DNA of 64,000 bases, from positions 1-64,000 of the forward strand of contig OMWN01000037.1 in assembly GCA_900314765.1 (NCBI GenBank), given 5' to 3'. A model generated the notes under the pieces. That model did no database searches. It was not told where the DNA came from and saw only the letters and a list, made by a program, of their open reading frames with translations. Below, piece after piece: positions 16,811 to 26,591 of the stretch. The stretch comes from an uncultured Selenomonadales bacterium (GTDB lineage: Bacteria > Bacillota > Negativicutes > Selenomonadales > Selenomonadaceae). Position 1 is the first letter of the stretch; every line of letters begins with the position of its first letter. Position numbers and translations under genes: made by a program.

Positions 16811-17839
16811 TTGGAAAATAAAAATAACGAAAATAATGATAGCTGCGCGCCAAAATGCCTCATGGTCGGCGGACAGGCTGTCATCGAGGGCGTGATGATG
16901 CGCGGCAACGGCATGGTTGCGACAGCTGTGCGCGATGCGGATGGCCACATCACAGTGAACGCAAATGAATCAAAGTCCATCAGCGACCGCTACCCCATAC
17001 TCAAAAAGCCGCTTCTGCGCGGCGTAGTAGCGCTTTTCGAATCGCTCGTGCTCGGCCTGCGCTCGCTCTCCTACTCCGCTCAAATGACAGGCGAAGAAGA
17101 CGACCAGCTCTCGGACAAGGAGCTCGCGGGCACGATGGCCGTCGCGCTCGTGCTCGCGGTCGTGCTCTTTGTCGCGATACCGACAGGCGCCGCGAAGCTC
17201 TTTCACACGGTAACGGAAAATCCCGTGGTTTTAAACTTCATCGAAGGCCTTCTGCGCCTCGCGATTTTCCTTGGCTATCTTTTCGCCATCTCGCGCATGC
17301 ACGACATCTACCGCGTGTTCCAGTTCCACGGCGCCGAGCACAAGACGATACACGCATACGAGCACGGAGGCCCGCTCACGGTCGAGAATGTGCAGCGTTT
17401 CTCACGTTTTCACCCTCGCTGCGGCACGGCGTTCCTGCTCATCGTCATGATCGTGAGCATTTTCGTATTCGCATTTCTCGGATGGCCAGACATCATCACA
17501 CGCATACTGAGCCGCGTGCTGCTGCTGCCCGTCGTCGCGGGCATATCTTACGAGATTATTCGCATCGCGGGCACATCGAAAAACAGCATCGTGCATCTCG
17601 CGACGCTACCTGGCCTGTGGCTCCAGAGGCTCACGACGAACGAGCCAGGCACTGAAATGGTCGAGACGGCCATCGCGTCGCTTGCGGCTGTGCTCCCCGA
17701 GCGCGAGCGCGAGCGCATGGGCATAAAGACGTTGCCCGCGAACGTGACAATCACGTCAGACGATGAAGCGTCATCGGCTGACAAAAACAAAACGACAAAC
17801 GAGAATAGCGAAACAAGCGCAATCCCAGAGGTGCAATAA
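16811..17839 (+). CDS. DUF1385 membrane protein
   Basis: 342 residues, DUF1385 family. It opens with a TTG (GGAGG eight bases upstream). The signature GGQAVIEGVMMRG lies near residue 20, followed by several membrane spans, an HGAEHKTIHAYEHG motif with conserved His and Glu that suggest metal binding, and RFHPRCGTAFL. Function is unknown. It is a conserved neighbour of rpmE and prfA in Firmicutes, as here. The last 40 residues are a polar low-complexity tail. Its stop directly abuts the prfA start, so translation is coupled. Confidence 0.88.
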   Translation: MENKNNENNDSCAPKCLMVGGQAVIEGVMMRGNGMVATAVRDADGHITVNANESKSISDRYPILKKPLLRGVVALFESLVLGLRSLSYSAQMTGEEDDQLSDKELAGTMAVALVLAVVLFVAIPTGAAKLFHTVTENPVVLNFIEGLLRLAIFLGYLFAISRMHDIYRVFQFHGAEHKTIHAYEHGGPLTVENVQRFSRFHPRCGTAFLLIVMIVSIFVFAFLGWPDIITRILSRVLLLPVVAGISYEIIRIAGTSKNSIVHLATLPGLWLQRLTTNEPGTEMVETAIASLAAVLPERERERMGIKTLPANVTITSDDEASSADKNKTTNENSETSAIPEVQ

Positions 17840-18907
17840 TTGCTTTCAAAACTACAGGCCATCGATGACAAATTTCGCGAGATAGAGTCGCTTTTGTCTG
17901 ACCCCGAGGTGCTCGCCAACATACAGAAATGGCAACGGCTCAACAAAGAGCACTCCGAGCTCGCGCCCATCGTCGAAAAATATCGCGAATACAAAAAAAT
18001 CACAGAAGAAATCGCGTCTGACACGGAAATGCTCGAGGAAAATCTCGACGCCGACATGCACGCGCTCGTCAACGAAGAGTTGGCGACGCTCAAGGAACAA
18101 AAGGCGACACTCGACGCGGAGCTACCCATTCTGCTCCTGCCGAAGGACCCAAACGATGACAAAAATGTCATCGTGGAGATAAGGGGCGGTGTCGGCGGCG
18201 ACGAGGCGGCTCTTTTCGCGGGCGACCTTTTCCGCATGTACACGCGCTACGCTGAGCGACAGGGCTGGCGCACATCGCTGATTGACGCAAATCCGACAGA
18301 GCTCGGCGGGTTTAAGGAAGTCTCATTTTCTGTCGAAGGCTATGGCGCATTCAGCCGTCTGAAATATGAGCGTGGCACGCATCGCGTTCAGCGTGTGCCG
18401 GCGACAGAGTCGCAGGGACGCATCCATACGTCAGCGGTGACCGTCGCCGTGCTGCCCGAGGCGGAGGAAGTCGATGTCGATATTCGCCCCGACGACATAC
18501 GCATCGACACGTATTGCGCGCATGGCGCGGGCGGCCAGTACGTCAACAGGACGGAGACCGCGATACGCATCACGCATTTCCCGACGGGCATCGTCGTGCA
18601 GTGCCAGGACGAAAAGTCGCAGCTCAAGAACAAAGAGAAAGCGCTGAAGGTGCTGCGCGCACGCGTCTACGAAAAGGCGCAGGAGGAGCAGGCGGCGGCT
18701 ACAGCGGCGGACAGAAAAAGCCAAGTGGGCTCGGGCGACCGCAGCGAGCGCATCAGGACGTACAATTTCCCGCAAGGGCGCGTGACGGATCATCGCATTG
18801 GCCTCACGACGCACAGGCTCCAAGAAATACTGAACGGCGACCTCGATGAGCTCATTGGCGCGCTCATCACCGCTGATCAGACGGAACGGCTCAAAAGAGT
18901 AAATTGA
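17840..18907 (+). CDS. prfA: Peptide chain release factor 1
   Basis: RF1, which terminates translation at UAA and UAG; 355 residues, full length. The GGQ catalytic motif is in [12 protein letters not shown], and the anticodon-like tripeptide is PAT within [13 protein letters not shown], marking RF1 rather than RF2. The TTG start lies immediately after the DUF1385 stop, with AGAGGTG upstream. The intact PAT motif argues that UAG is read as stop, which bears on the two in-frame TAG codons elsewhere in the window. Confidence 0.96.
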   Translation: MLSKLQAIDDKFREIESLLSDPEVLANIQKWQRLNKEHSELAPIVEKYREYKKITEEIASDTEMLEENLDADMHALVNEELATLKEQKATLDAELPILLLPKDPNDDKNVIVEIRGGVGGDEAALFAGDLFRMYTRYAERQGWRTSLIDANPTELGGFKEVSFSVEGYGAFSRLKYERGTHRVQRVPATESQGRIHTSAVTVAVLPEAEEVDVDIRPDDIRIDTYCAHGAGGQYVNRTETAIRITHFPTGIVVQCQDEKSQLKNKEKALKVLRARVYEKAQEEQAAATAADRKSQVGSGDRSERIRTYNFPQGRVTDHRIGLTTHRLQEILNGDLDELIGALITADQTERLKRVN

Positions 18908-18926
18908 TGATAAAGGAAATATTTCT

Positions 18927-19805
18927 ATGCCATCAGATTTGATATGGACTATTGGGCGCATACTCAAATGGACGGAGCAGTACTTTGAAAAGCACGGCAT
19001 CGACACGCCGCGGCTCGACGCTGAGGTACTGCTCTCTCATGTGCTTGGGGTAAAGCGCATATATCTCTACGTGAATTTCGAAAAGCCGCTCGTCGCCGAT
19101 GAACTCTCGTTGTATCGTGAGTTCGTGAAGCGGCGGGCAAATCACGAGCCCGTCGCCTACATCATCGGCGAGCGAGAGTTCATGGGGCTCAAGTTCACCG
19201 TCTCAAGCGCCGTGCTCGTCCCGCAGCCCGACACAGAGACGCTCGTCGGCGCGACGATGGACAGACTAAGCGGCGGCGAAGACGAGCGCGTGCTTGACAT
19301 CGGCACGGGCAGCGGCGCCATCATACTCTCGCTGCTCCACTACATGCCCGAGCTCACCGGCGTCGCCGTCGACATATCGCCCGAGGCGCTCAAAGTGGCG
19401 CAGGCGAATGCGACGGAGCTCGGACTCGAAAGCCGCGTATCATTCGTGGAGGGTGACCTCACGTCGCCATTCGGCGGCGTCACGAACGACGACGAAAAAT
19501 TCAGCGCCATCGTTTCAAATCCACCGTATATAAAAAAAGATGAAATAAAAACACTCGCGCCCGAGGTACAAGCCGAGCCACATATCGCGCTCGACGGCGG
19601 CGCGGACGGACTCGATTTTTACAGGCGGCTCGTCGCGAATACGGCGCAGCTCATTCGAGACGGCGGATTTCTTGCTGTCGAGGTCGGCGCCGATGAGGCA
19701 AACGACGTCGTGCGCCTCGCAATGGAAAATGGCAACTGGGCGCGCACAGAGAAAGTCACCGACCTCGCAGGCATAGAGCGTGTCGTCGTCATGTGGAGAA
19801 AGTAA
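18927..19805 (+). CDS. prmC: Release factor glutamine methyltransferase
   Basis: An S-adenosylmethionine methyltransferase that methylates the Gln of the release-factor GGQ motif. 292 residues. An N-terminal helical domain is followed by a Rossmann domain with VLDIGTGSGAI (SAM loop) and the catalytic SNPPYI. It lies 20 bp after prfA, its substrate's gene, with AAAGGA before the ATG. The highly conserved pairing makes the assignment firm. Confidence 0.95.
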   Translation: MPSDLIWTIGRILKWTEQYFEKHGIDTPRLDAEVLLSHVLGVKRIYLYVNFEKPLVADELSLYREFVKRRANHEPVAYIIGEREFMGLKFTVSSAVLVPQPDTETLVGATMDRLSGGEDERVLDIGTGSGAIILSLLHYMPELTGVAVDISPEALKVAQANATELGLESRVSFVEGDLTSPFGGVTNDDEKFSAIVSNPPYIKKDEIKTLAPEVQAEPHIALDGGADGLDFYRRLVANTAQLIRDGGFLAVEVGADEANDVVRLAMENGNWARTEKVTDLAGIERVVVMWRK

Positions 19806-20003
19806 ATTTTTCGCATCCTAACAGCTTCACTTTAAACGAAATTTTTGTAACATGGCACAAGTGAAGTCACCCCACCACCAACTACACTGGATGTGGCAGA
19901 GTAAGTGCTAAAGCCCCGACTCTGCTATCACTTCAAGTGGCGGACAAAATGCAAAACTTGAAAAAAATTTATCCAATGAAATGAAATTAAAGAAACCATT
20001 AAA

Positions 20004-21089
20004 ATGAAGACAAAAATTGTAAAAGTTAGCAGCAAAACAAAAGATGCAAAAATATTTGATGAGGCAGGAAGGCTTATTCGTGCAGGCGAGCTCGTCGCGT
20101 TTCCCACGGAGACGGTCTACGGACTCGGTGCGAATGGACTCGACGCGGCCGCATGTCGCAAAATTTACGAGGCGAAGGGGCGCCCATCGGACAATCCGCT
20201 GATACTTCACGTCGCCGACCGTGCCATGATTGACATGATAGCGGCTGACGTCTCACCGCTCGCTGAGAAGCTTATCGCGTCATTTTGCCCCGGCCCCATC
20301 ACCATCATCATGCCGAAAAAACCATGTGTGCCCGACTCCGTCACGGGCGGCCTCGGCACCGTCGGCATTCGCATGCCCGACAGCGACGTCTGCCGCGCAC
20401 TCATCGCGGCGGCAGGCGTACCGATAGCCGCGCCGAGCGCCAACATATCGGGGCGCCCAAGTCCGACGACGGCAGAGATGGTCGCGCGCGACATGGATGG
20501 CCGCATCCCGCTCATACTCGACGCGGGACCATGCGAATTTGGCGTGGAGTCGACAATCGTTGCGTGCGACGCGGACGACAAAATCACGATACTGCGCCCT
20601 GGCGCCATCACGCGCGAGATGTTACTTGAAATCACCAGCGACGTCGAGCTCGACCCCGCGATAAAGGGCACGATGACGGACAGCGATGCACACCCGCGCG
20701 CGCCCGGCATGAAATATCGCCACTACGCGCCAAAGGCGCCGCTTGCGCTCATAGAACCAAAAAATTTGACGGCAAAAAATGTTGCGGCGATGCTCATTCG
20801 CGAAATATCTGCCGCAAAATCTCAAGATAAAAAAATCGGTCTCATCGTCAGCGATGAGACCACGAAAATCATTGAAGAAAAAAATATTGTGCCTAAAGAG
20901 TACATAAAGAGCTATGGTCATCAATGCGACCTCAAAGCCATCGCCGCGAACATCTATAGACTGCTCCGCTCGTTCGACGACACCGACAGGACACAGCTCT
21001 ACGCCGAAGCCACGACGCGCGACGGACTCGGCCTCGCCATCATGAACCGCCTCACAAAGTCAAGTGGTGGAAATATTATAACAGAATAG
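20004..21089 (+). CDS. tsaC: L-threonylcarbamoyladenylate synthase (Sua5 type)
   Basis: Makes threonylcarbamoyl-AMP from threonine, bicarbonate and ATP for t6A37 of tRNA. 361 residues: a YrdC domain (about 10-210, with KGRPSDNPL and SANISGRPSP) plus the C-terminal Sua5 extension, so the long form. It is separated from prmC by 198 bp, in which I see only weak inverted repeats and no gene. It is the only gene in the window ending in TAG, and a TAA follows at once. Confidence 0.93.
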   Translation: MKTKIVKVSSKTKDAKIFDEAGRLIRAGELVAFPTETVYGLGANGLDAAACRKIYEAKGRPSDNPLILHVADRAMIDMIAADVSPLAEKLIASFCPGPITIIMPKKPCVPDSVTGGLGTVGIRMPDSDVCRALIAAAGVPIAAPSANISGRPSPTTAEMVARDMDGRIPLILDAGPCEFGVESTIVACDADDKITILRPGAITREMLLEITSDVELDPAIKGTMTDSDAHPRAPGMKYRHYAPKAPLALIEPKNLTAKNVAAMLIREISAAKSQDKKIGLIVSDETTKIIEEKNIVPKEYIKSYGHQCDLKAIAANIYRLLRSFDDTDRTQLYAEATTRDGLGLAIMNRLTKSSGGNIITE

Positions 21090-21090
21090 T

Positions 21091-21128
21091 AAAAATGCCG
21101 TTGACACGCAAATGTCAGTGGCATTTTT
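21091..21128. terminator. Bidirectional terminator between tsaC and the helicase gene
   Basis: AAAAATGCCGTTGACA and TGTCAGTGGCATTTTT form a long stem with A/T runs on both sides. It lies between two convergent genes and serves both. Confidence 0.9.
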
Positions 21129-21157
21129 ATTTTACGAATTTTCCCTTCAACCGCGCC

Positions 21158-23389
21158 TCATTTGCCCCAGCCCATCACGCGCTGTTTCATGCCTTCGATG
21201 TCAAGCACGCCGCAGGCGAAGCCTTTGCGTACGAGGTGCTCGGGCAAGTACTCGTCGTATTTGTCGAAGAGCGGCACCTCTTTCGGAAAGAGGAGCGTCA
21301 TCGGTTCAATCGGCTTTTGCACTTCTTCCTTGATTTTCTCGATGAATTCATCGGGTGTTGCGTCCATCGAGAACGTCAGAAAATACGGTCTCGACGCGGA
21401 CACGCCGCGAACCTTCACGATGTCCTTCATCTTTATGCGAATGAATCGCTCGAGCGCGAGGAACGCGTAGCTACCGAGCCACGGGAACAAAGCGTACATC
21501 GAGCCACCGAGCAGCACGATTGGCGACGTCGTTATCTTCGCGATGCGCGCTGCCTCACGCGCTGTCTTGAGTCTCGCTCGCGCGTTGCTGCCGAGATAGC
21601 GATAGTCATCATCAACGCAGAGCACCGAGAGCATTTTCTCGAGAATTTTCGTATGAATGTCGCCGGGGCAATCGCCGAAATACGCAGGCACACGCCCCTT
21701 CACGGGCGCGCAGTAGACGACGTGACGCTTTCTGTCGACTTCCTCGACAATCCAGACGTGGCCCGCTATCGCGATTTTGTCGCCGACGGGCGGCGGCGCA
21801 ACAATCGTGCCAAGCTCCTCCGAGTCACAGCGAACGCTGAATTCTTCATTTTCTTGAAATACGGCGAAAAATTTGAAATTGTTCACGACGCGCTCGCCCG
21901 AAAGCCCGACGATGAGGCCATCATTTTCCGTTTTCTGTATATGGTCCTGCTCTATCAGATGAAGCAAAAGCTCGCGGAAATCATCGCGCGATATATTCTT
22001 AAAATACGACAAGCTCAGCACGCCCTTCGCGAGCTCCGCCGCCGTCATCTCGCCGCCCGAGAAAAGTGTGCTCATCGTCTGATGATAGAGCAGGCTGTAC
22101 GGCAGTCTCCCCTCGCGCGGCGGCTCGACCCAGCGCTCCTTTATGTAGAGCTCGACGAGCGCGATGCCCTGCAGCAGCGGCCACGGCACCATCTCCGGGA
22201 GCAGTGCACGCGGCTCTGGATGGTCCTCGCGCATGACGAAAATCATCTCCTCTGGGTCGCCGCGCCGCCCCGTGCGCCCCATGCGCTGCAGAAACGCTGA
22301 CACCGTGAACGGCGCGTCTATCTGAAACGCACGCTCGAGCTTGCCGATGTCGATGCCGAGCTCAAGCGTCGCCGTCGTGCACGTCGTCATGGCGAGGCTG
22401 TCATCGCGCATGGCATCCTCCGCGCTCTCGCGATACGACGTCGAGAGATTGCCGTGGTGAATGAGAAATCTGTCTGGCTCATGGCGCGCCTCGCAGTACG
22501 CGCGCAGCGTCGACGTGACGGCCTCGCACTCCTCGCGCGAATTGCTGAAAACGAGACATTTTTTCCCGCGCGTATGCTCAAAGATGAAGCCAAGCCCTGG
22601 GTCTGCGGCCACGGGCGCCGTGTCCGTCTTCTGCTCCACGCCTTGCCCCTGTCCTTTCATTGGCTCTGCCATATCCCCCGCCTGCGGCGGCGAATTGTAG
22701 AAATGCTCCATCAAAAGGTGCCATCTCATGCCCTGCTGCTTGGCGCGCGGTATGACGACGCCGCGCCCTGTGTCGCCCGCGAGAAATCTCCCCGCTGCCG
22801 TCGGGTCGCCAATCGTCGCCGAGAGCCCTATGCGCCTCGGACTGCACCCCGCGAGCCGCGTAAGCCGCTCCATGAGGCATAGCGACTGGCCACCCCTGTC
22901 GCCACGCAAAAGCGAATGTATCTCGTCGATGACGATGAAGCGAAGGTCGCCAAAAAGATGCGCAATCTCTCCGTGACGGCGCATCATCATTGCCTCGAGC
23001 GACTCAGGCGTAATCTGAAGTATGCCCGCAGGATGCTTCAAAAGTTTCCTTTTATGCGAAGCCGAGACATCGCCATGCCAGTGAAAGACAGGAATTTCCG
23101 CGCGCGCACACAAGTCATTCAAGCGGACGAACTGGTCGTTTATGAGCGCCTTGAGCGGCGCAATATAGAGACAGCCAACGGACGCAGGCGGGTCCTCTGA
23201 CAGAAGCGTCAAAATCGGGAAAAACGCCGCCTCCGTCTTGCCCGACGCCGTCGACGACGTCAAAAGCACATGATTGTCCGTGCCGAATATCGCCTCGCCC
23301 GCCGCCACCTCAATGCCACGCAGGCTGTCCCAGCCATTTTCATATACAAAGTCCTGCACGAATGGCGCGTAGCGATTGAAAACATCCAT
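21158..23389 (-). CDS. Lhr-like superfamily II DEAD/DEAH helicase (BrxHI-like)
   Basis: 743 residues. SF2 helicase with Walker A TSSTASGKTEA (Lys51), IAPLKAL (motif Ia), VIDEIHSLL (DEIH, motif II), LSATIG (motif III) and GRTGRRGDPEE (motif VI). The long C-terminal part after about residue 440 is of the Lhr / BREX-helicase kind, and the sequence recalls BrxHI of type 2 BREX. It probably translocates on DNA. It is the last gene of a three-gene unit after the TerB-N protein and BrxD-like ATPase, 24 bp behind the latter, with GAGGATG before the ATG. No nuclease or methylase domain is apparent in it. Confidence 0.85.
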   Translation of the reverse strand: MDVFNRYAPFVQDFVYENGWDSLRGIEVAAGEAIFGTDNHVLLTSSTASGKTEAAFFPILTLLSEDPPASVGCLYIAPLKALINDQFVRLNDLCARAEIPVFHWHGDVSASHKRKLLKHPAGILQITPESLEAMMMRRHGEIAHLFGDLRFIVIDEIHSLLRGDRGGQSLCLMERLTRLAGCSPRRIGLSATIGDPTAAGRFLAGDTGRGVVIPRAKQQGMRWHLLMEHFYNSPPQAGDMAEPMKGQGQGVEQKTDTAPVAADPGLGFIFEHTRGKKCLVFSNSREECEAVTSTLRAYCEARHEPDRFLIHHGNLSTSYRESAEDAMRDDSLAMTTCTTATLELGIDIGKLERAFQIDAPFTVSAFLQRMGRTGRRGDPEEMIFVMREDHPEPRALLPEMVPWPLLQGIALVELYIKERWVEPPREGRLPYSLLYHQTMSTLFSGGEMTAAELAKGVLSLSYFKNISRDDFRELLLHLIEQDHIQKTENDGLIVGLSGERVVNNFKFFAVFQENEEFSVRCDSEELGTIVAPPPVGDKIAIAGHVWIVEEVDRKRHVVYCAPVKGRVPAYFGDCPGDIHTKILEKMLSVLCVDDDYRYLGSNARARLKTAREAARIAKITTSPIVLLGGSMYALFPWLGSYAFLALERFIRIKMKDIVKVRGVSASRPYFLTFSMDATPDEFIEKIKEEVQKPIEPMTLLFPKEVPLFDKYDEYLPEHLVRKGFACGVLDIEGMKQRVMGWGK

Positions 23390-23413
23390 AATCTACATCC
23401 TCAATCTAAATTC

Positions 23414-24736
23414 TCAAAGCACAAAATCCGCGAAATCCCCGCCATCATCTTTTTCCTCGCTGACCTTGAACGCATCGGACGACAGTATGTCCGTCGCCGT
23501 CTTCTCAGGGTGCTGATAGACGATGTCGAGGAGCTCAATGAAATCGCGTATGATTTCGCGCGGCGTGATATGCCTGTCTGCACCGACGCGTGCATACTCG
23601 ATTTTGACAAAACTGCTGAGGTCGTCCTCCGTCACGCGCGTCTCGTAGCCATATAGCCCAGCGTGAATGTCGCGCAGTTTCTCCGTCAGCACCATCATTT
23701 CCTCTGGCGTCAGCGGGTCGAGGTGAATGACGGGTGCGAGCATGTCGCGCATGTTTTCGCCCGCGAATTTGCCCTCGGCGAGACGTGAGCGCAGCGCCTC
23801 ATAGCTGTACACGCCGCGCCGCCTGTCTTCGAGGCACTCGGGCGTGCCGCTCATGATCATGCCGATGTGGCGCGCCCTGCCCTGCATGGCATCGTTGTAC
23901 ATCGTGAGAATTTTCTCGTAGTTGTTGTTTCGCGTGATGGTGTTCGGTATGCGGTATATGTTCACGAGCTCATCGATGAATACGAGCATGCCGCGATACC
24001 CCGCTTGGCAGAAAAAATACGCGAACAGCTTCAAATATTCGTACCAATCATCATCCGTCACGATGGCATTGACGCCGAGCTCTTTTTTCGCCTCGGTCTT
24101 CGTCTGGTACTCGCCGCGCAACCATTTCATCACGAGGCTTTTTTTCTCGTCGTCGCCCGCCCAATACGAACGGCAATAAATCGTGAGAATGCGCGCGAAA
24201 TCAAAGCCGTGGACGAGCTCATCCATCGAGCGAATGACCGTGAATATGCGCCGCTCCACTTCATCTTGAAATCTCGCGTCCGTCACCGATACGCCGTTAC
24301 CCGCGACCGCCGCTTCGACGCCGCTGATCCATTTGTCGATGGCGAGCGTCAGCGCGCCGCCCTCGGGGCGCGTGCGCGTCGCGAGGTTCTGCACGAGCTC
24401 CCTGTACGTCGCGAGCCCCTGTCCGCGCGTACCCATGAGCCTGCGCTCGGGCGAAAGGTCCGCATCGCAGACGACGAATCCGCGCTCCATTGCGTAGTTT
24501 CGTATCGTCTGCATCAGAAAGCTTTTGCCGCTGCCGTAGCGCCCCGCAATGAAGCGAAATGACGCCCCGCCGTCGGCGATGATGTCGATGTCCCGCAGCA
24601 GCGCCTCTATCTCGTGCTTTCGCCCGACCGTGACGAACGGCAGCCCTACCCGCGGCACGACGCCGCCTTTGAGCGAGCCGATAATCGCCTGCGCAATGCG
24701 CCGCGGCACCTTTTTCTTTATATTTGCGTCAGCCAT
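23414..24736 (-). CDS. BrxD-like ATP-binding protein (DUF2791 family)
   Basis: 440 residues. P-loop ATPase of the BREX ATP-binding family (DUF2791, BrxC/BrxD-related). It opens with RRIAQAIIGSLKGGVVPRVG, typical of BrxD; Walker A is GRYGSGKSF (Lys71), Walker B MLVFIDELVN. It has no nuclease or methylase domain. In type 2 BREX brxD sits beside brxHI, as here, but the rest of BREX (pglX, pglZ, pglW, brxA) is absent from this region. It starts at 24736 with AAGGA seven bases upstream. The family assignment rests on pattern recognition, not on a search. Confidence 0.82.
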   Translation of the reverse strand: MADANIKKKVPRRIAQAIIGSLKGGVVPRVGLPFVTVGRKHEIEALLRDIDIIADGGASFRFIAGRYGSGKSFLMQTIRNYAMERGFVVCDADLSPERRLMGTRGQGLATYRELVQNLATRTRPEGGALTLAIDKWISGVEAAVAGNGVSVTDARFQDEVERRIFTVIRSMDELVHGFDFARILTIYCRSYWAGDDEKKSLVMKWLRGEYQTKTEAKKELGVNAIVTDDDWYEYLKLFAYFFCQAGYRGMLVFIDELVNIYRIPNTITRNNNYEKILTMYNDAMQGRARHIGMIMSGTPECLEDRRRGVYSYEALRSRLAEGKFAGENMRDMLAPVIHLDPLTPEEMMVLTEKLRDIHAGLYGYETRVTEDDLSSFVKIEYARVGADRHITPREIIRDFIELLDIVYQHPEKTATDILSSDAFKVSEEKDDGGDFADFVL

Positions 24737-24763
24737 AAAAATATCCTTTCACATTTCAATGTC

Positions 24764-26464
24764 TTAAATGCCAAATAGTCCCTTGACATCATCGACATAA
24801 TCCTCTACCAAAACAAACGCGCCATCGCCGTTTTCCTCTATGACCGTGTCACCGATTTCATCGATGAGCTTGCCATTGATTGCGTCGGCCATCACGGACG
24901 GAAAAATGTGATGCGACCTCATGAAATCATCATACGGCTCGTGATTTATCAGCATCGTGACAAATGATTTCTCATCAGCTGTGAGCAGTGACGCGCCATC
25001 GCTACTTATGATTTCCTCGTCATTTCCCTCTGCTGTATTTTCCGAAATCGCGCTTTCGATGTCATTCTCATTATCTTCATAATGCGCGTTCATATCAATG
25101 GCGCTTTCATTCACTAACGCACTCTCATCGATTTCATCAGATTCATTAATCGCCGCGCCATCCATCTCTATCGCCTCGACGCCGTCGAGCAATCTGTCGC
25201 GAGTCACGGCGGCGTCGCCTCGTATTCCGTCGAGCTTCGTCGTGTCTATCTCAATCTTTGGCCGTGACGCTTCCTTTTTCTCCGCAATATACGCCGCTAT
25301 TTCCTCGCTTATCGCATCGCGCTCCGCCTGTGTGACATTCTCATTCTCCGCGAGCGCATGGCCAAACCTGAACGCGCGCCTCATCTGCCTGTCGGTCTCG
25401 CGCATGATGGCACCGAGGCTTTTGCTTTTGGCGATGAGCGCTGTCGGCCCATACGCCGTGATTGTCCACTTTCCATCACGGCACGTGAGCTTTCGAATTA
25501 CGTCCACCTCGTACTCCGCATCCTCGTGAAGCGCGCCATCGTAGAAAATCGCGCCGAGAAACATCTGATAGCTCTGCGTCGTCATCGTCCCGACGCTGGA
25601 CGCCTTGAATTCTCTTGCTTTCTCCGCGTCGCTCTCATCGTAGAGACGCACCACGCGCCTATACACGCGCCCAAAGACACGCGCCGCGTCGAGCGGATAG
25701 CGTTTCACGAGCACCGAACGCTCAAGGTCATATTTCGACGTCGCTATAAGCGCGGGATATATCTCATCATCGTCGTACTCATAGGGATGAATGAGCCGAC
25801 GCCGCATCTCATCAGCAGCCCGCACACGCTCAAACGCGTCGGGCGCCTCGTCCATGCTCAGCTCATGATAAACGATGAAATCGCGCCGCCATCGCTCCAC
25901 GTGGCCACAAAACGTATCCTTATCCACACAATCACATAAATCCGATAAATCTCCACGCATATAACAATCAACATAATCAGCGTGATCACCATAATGCGTC
26001 AAAAGCGCGCTCAAATGACGCACGCCTTCCGCCGCCGTCGCAATGCCCACGCCCGCGATGATCTCATACGCGAAAAGCGTCGCAAACGAAGTCGGCGCGT
26101 CATCATATTCGCCGCGACGCGCGCGCGTACGCCACGCAAAATACGCGTGAAGCTCCTCCTCAGTCATGTCGCGATACGTTGGATAGTACCGCGAAAATCT
26201 CAAATGCTCGCGCGGCTCATCATGCACCTCGACATCGGCATAGCGCAGCAAATCATCGTGAAACGTCAAAACTTTTATATCCCAAAAATTTTTGATTTTA
26301 TGGTCGGGATGCTCCCAGCTTTTCTGATTCGCGCGCTTTAGTCGCGCCTCATCGAGCATCGGCACACGACGCGTCCCGTTCTGCTCATTCGCCACACGCT
26401 CACGCTTCGGCAGCGCCACGTCATCATACGTTTTGTTGATTGCGTCCGTCTCATGCTCTTCCAT
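24764..26464 (-). CDS. TerB-N / TerB-C domain protein
   Basis: About 566 residues from the ATG at 26464. After about 85 polar residues, the stretch FSRYYPTYRDM..ELHAYFAWR (near residues 90-111) is the signature of the TerB-N domain. The C-terminal region after about residue 430 is a long acidic linker closed by a TerB-C-like segment (residues about 490-566). No enzyme motif is seen. Such proteins are known from tellurite-resistance-linked and DNA-processing operons together with helicases and ATPases. The ATG at 26464 has no clear ribosome site and a GTG at 26488 is possible. First gene of the three-gene module. Confidence 0.78.
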   Translation of the reverse strand: MEEHETDAINKTYDDVALPKRERVANEQNGTRRVPMLDEARLKRANQKSWEHPDHKIKNFWDIKVLTFHDDLLRYADVEVHDEPREHLRFSRYYPTYRDMTEEELHAYFAWRTRARRGEYDDAPTSFATLFAYEIIAGVGIATAAEGVRHLSALLTHYGDHADYVDCYMRGDLSDLCDCVDKDTFCGHVERWRRDFIVYHELSMDEAPDAFERVRAADEMRRRLIHPYEYDDDEIYPALIATSKYDLERSVLVKRYPLDAARVFGRVYRRVVRLYDESDAEKAREFKASSVGTMTTQSYQMFLGAIFYDGALHEDAEYEVDVIRKLTCRDGKWTITAYGPTALIAKSKSLGAIMRETDRQMRRAFRFGHALAENENVTQAERDAISEEIAAYIAEKKEASRPKIEIDTTKLDGIRGDAAVTRDRLLDGVEAIEMDGAAINESDEIDESALVNESAIDMNAHYEDNENDIESAISENTAEGNDEEIISSDGASLLTADEKSFVTMLINHEPYDDFMRSHHIFPSVMADAINGKLIDEIGDTVIEENGDGAFVLVEDYVDDVKGLFGI

Positions 26465-26522
26465 ATTTATTTTGATTTCGTTCACGCCAACATCACATCG
26501 CTTATGTAAAAACTCTCTTCCT

Positions 26523-26551
26523 ATTTTAGCGTATCGACATTGAAATGAAAA
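26523..26551 (-). promoter_or_regulatory. Possible promoter of the TerB-BrxD-helicase module
   Basis: Minus strand: TTTTCA (26546-26551), 17 bases, TAAAAT (26523-26528), just upstream of the TerB-N gene. The -35 box overlaps the upstream terminator stem. It would give a 5' leader of about 50 bases before the ATG at 26464. Only the -10 box is strong. Confidence 0.4.
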
Positions 26552-26583
26552 TAGGGCCGCCAAATTGACAGCCCTATTTTCAT
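26545..26583. terminator. Terminator between the RND operon and the TerB module
   Basis: ATGAAAATAGGGC pairs exactly with GCCCTATTTTCAT. It lies just after the RND gene stop on the minus strand and isolates the TerB module as its own transcript. Confidence 0.85.
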
Positions 26584-26591
26584 TTTACAGT

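Noticed and set aside
21095-22300. 401-codon plus-strand open frame opposite the helicase gene
   Set aside because: Same antisense artefact; it would also cross the bidirectional terminator.
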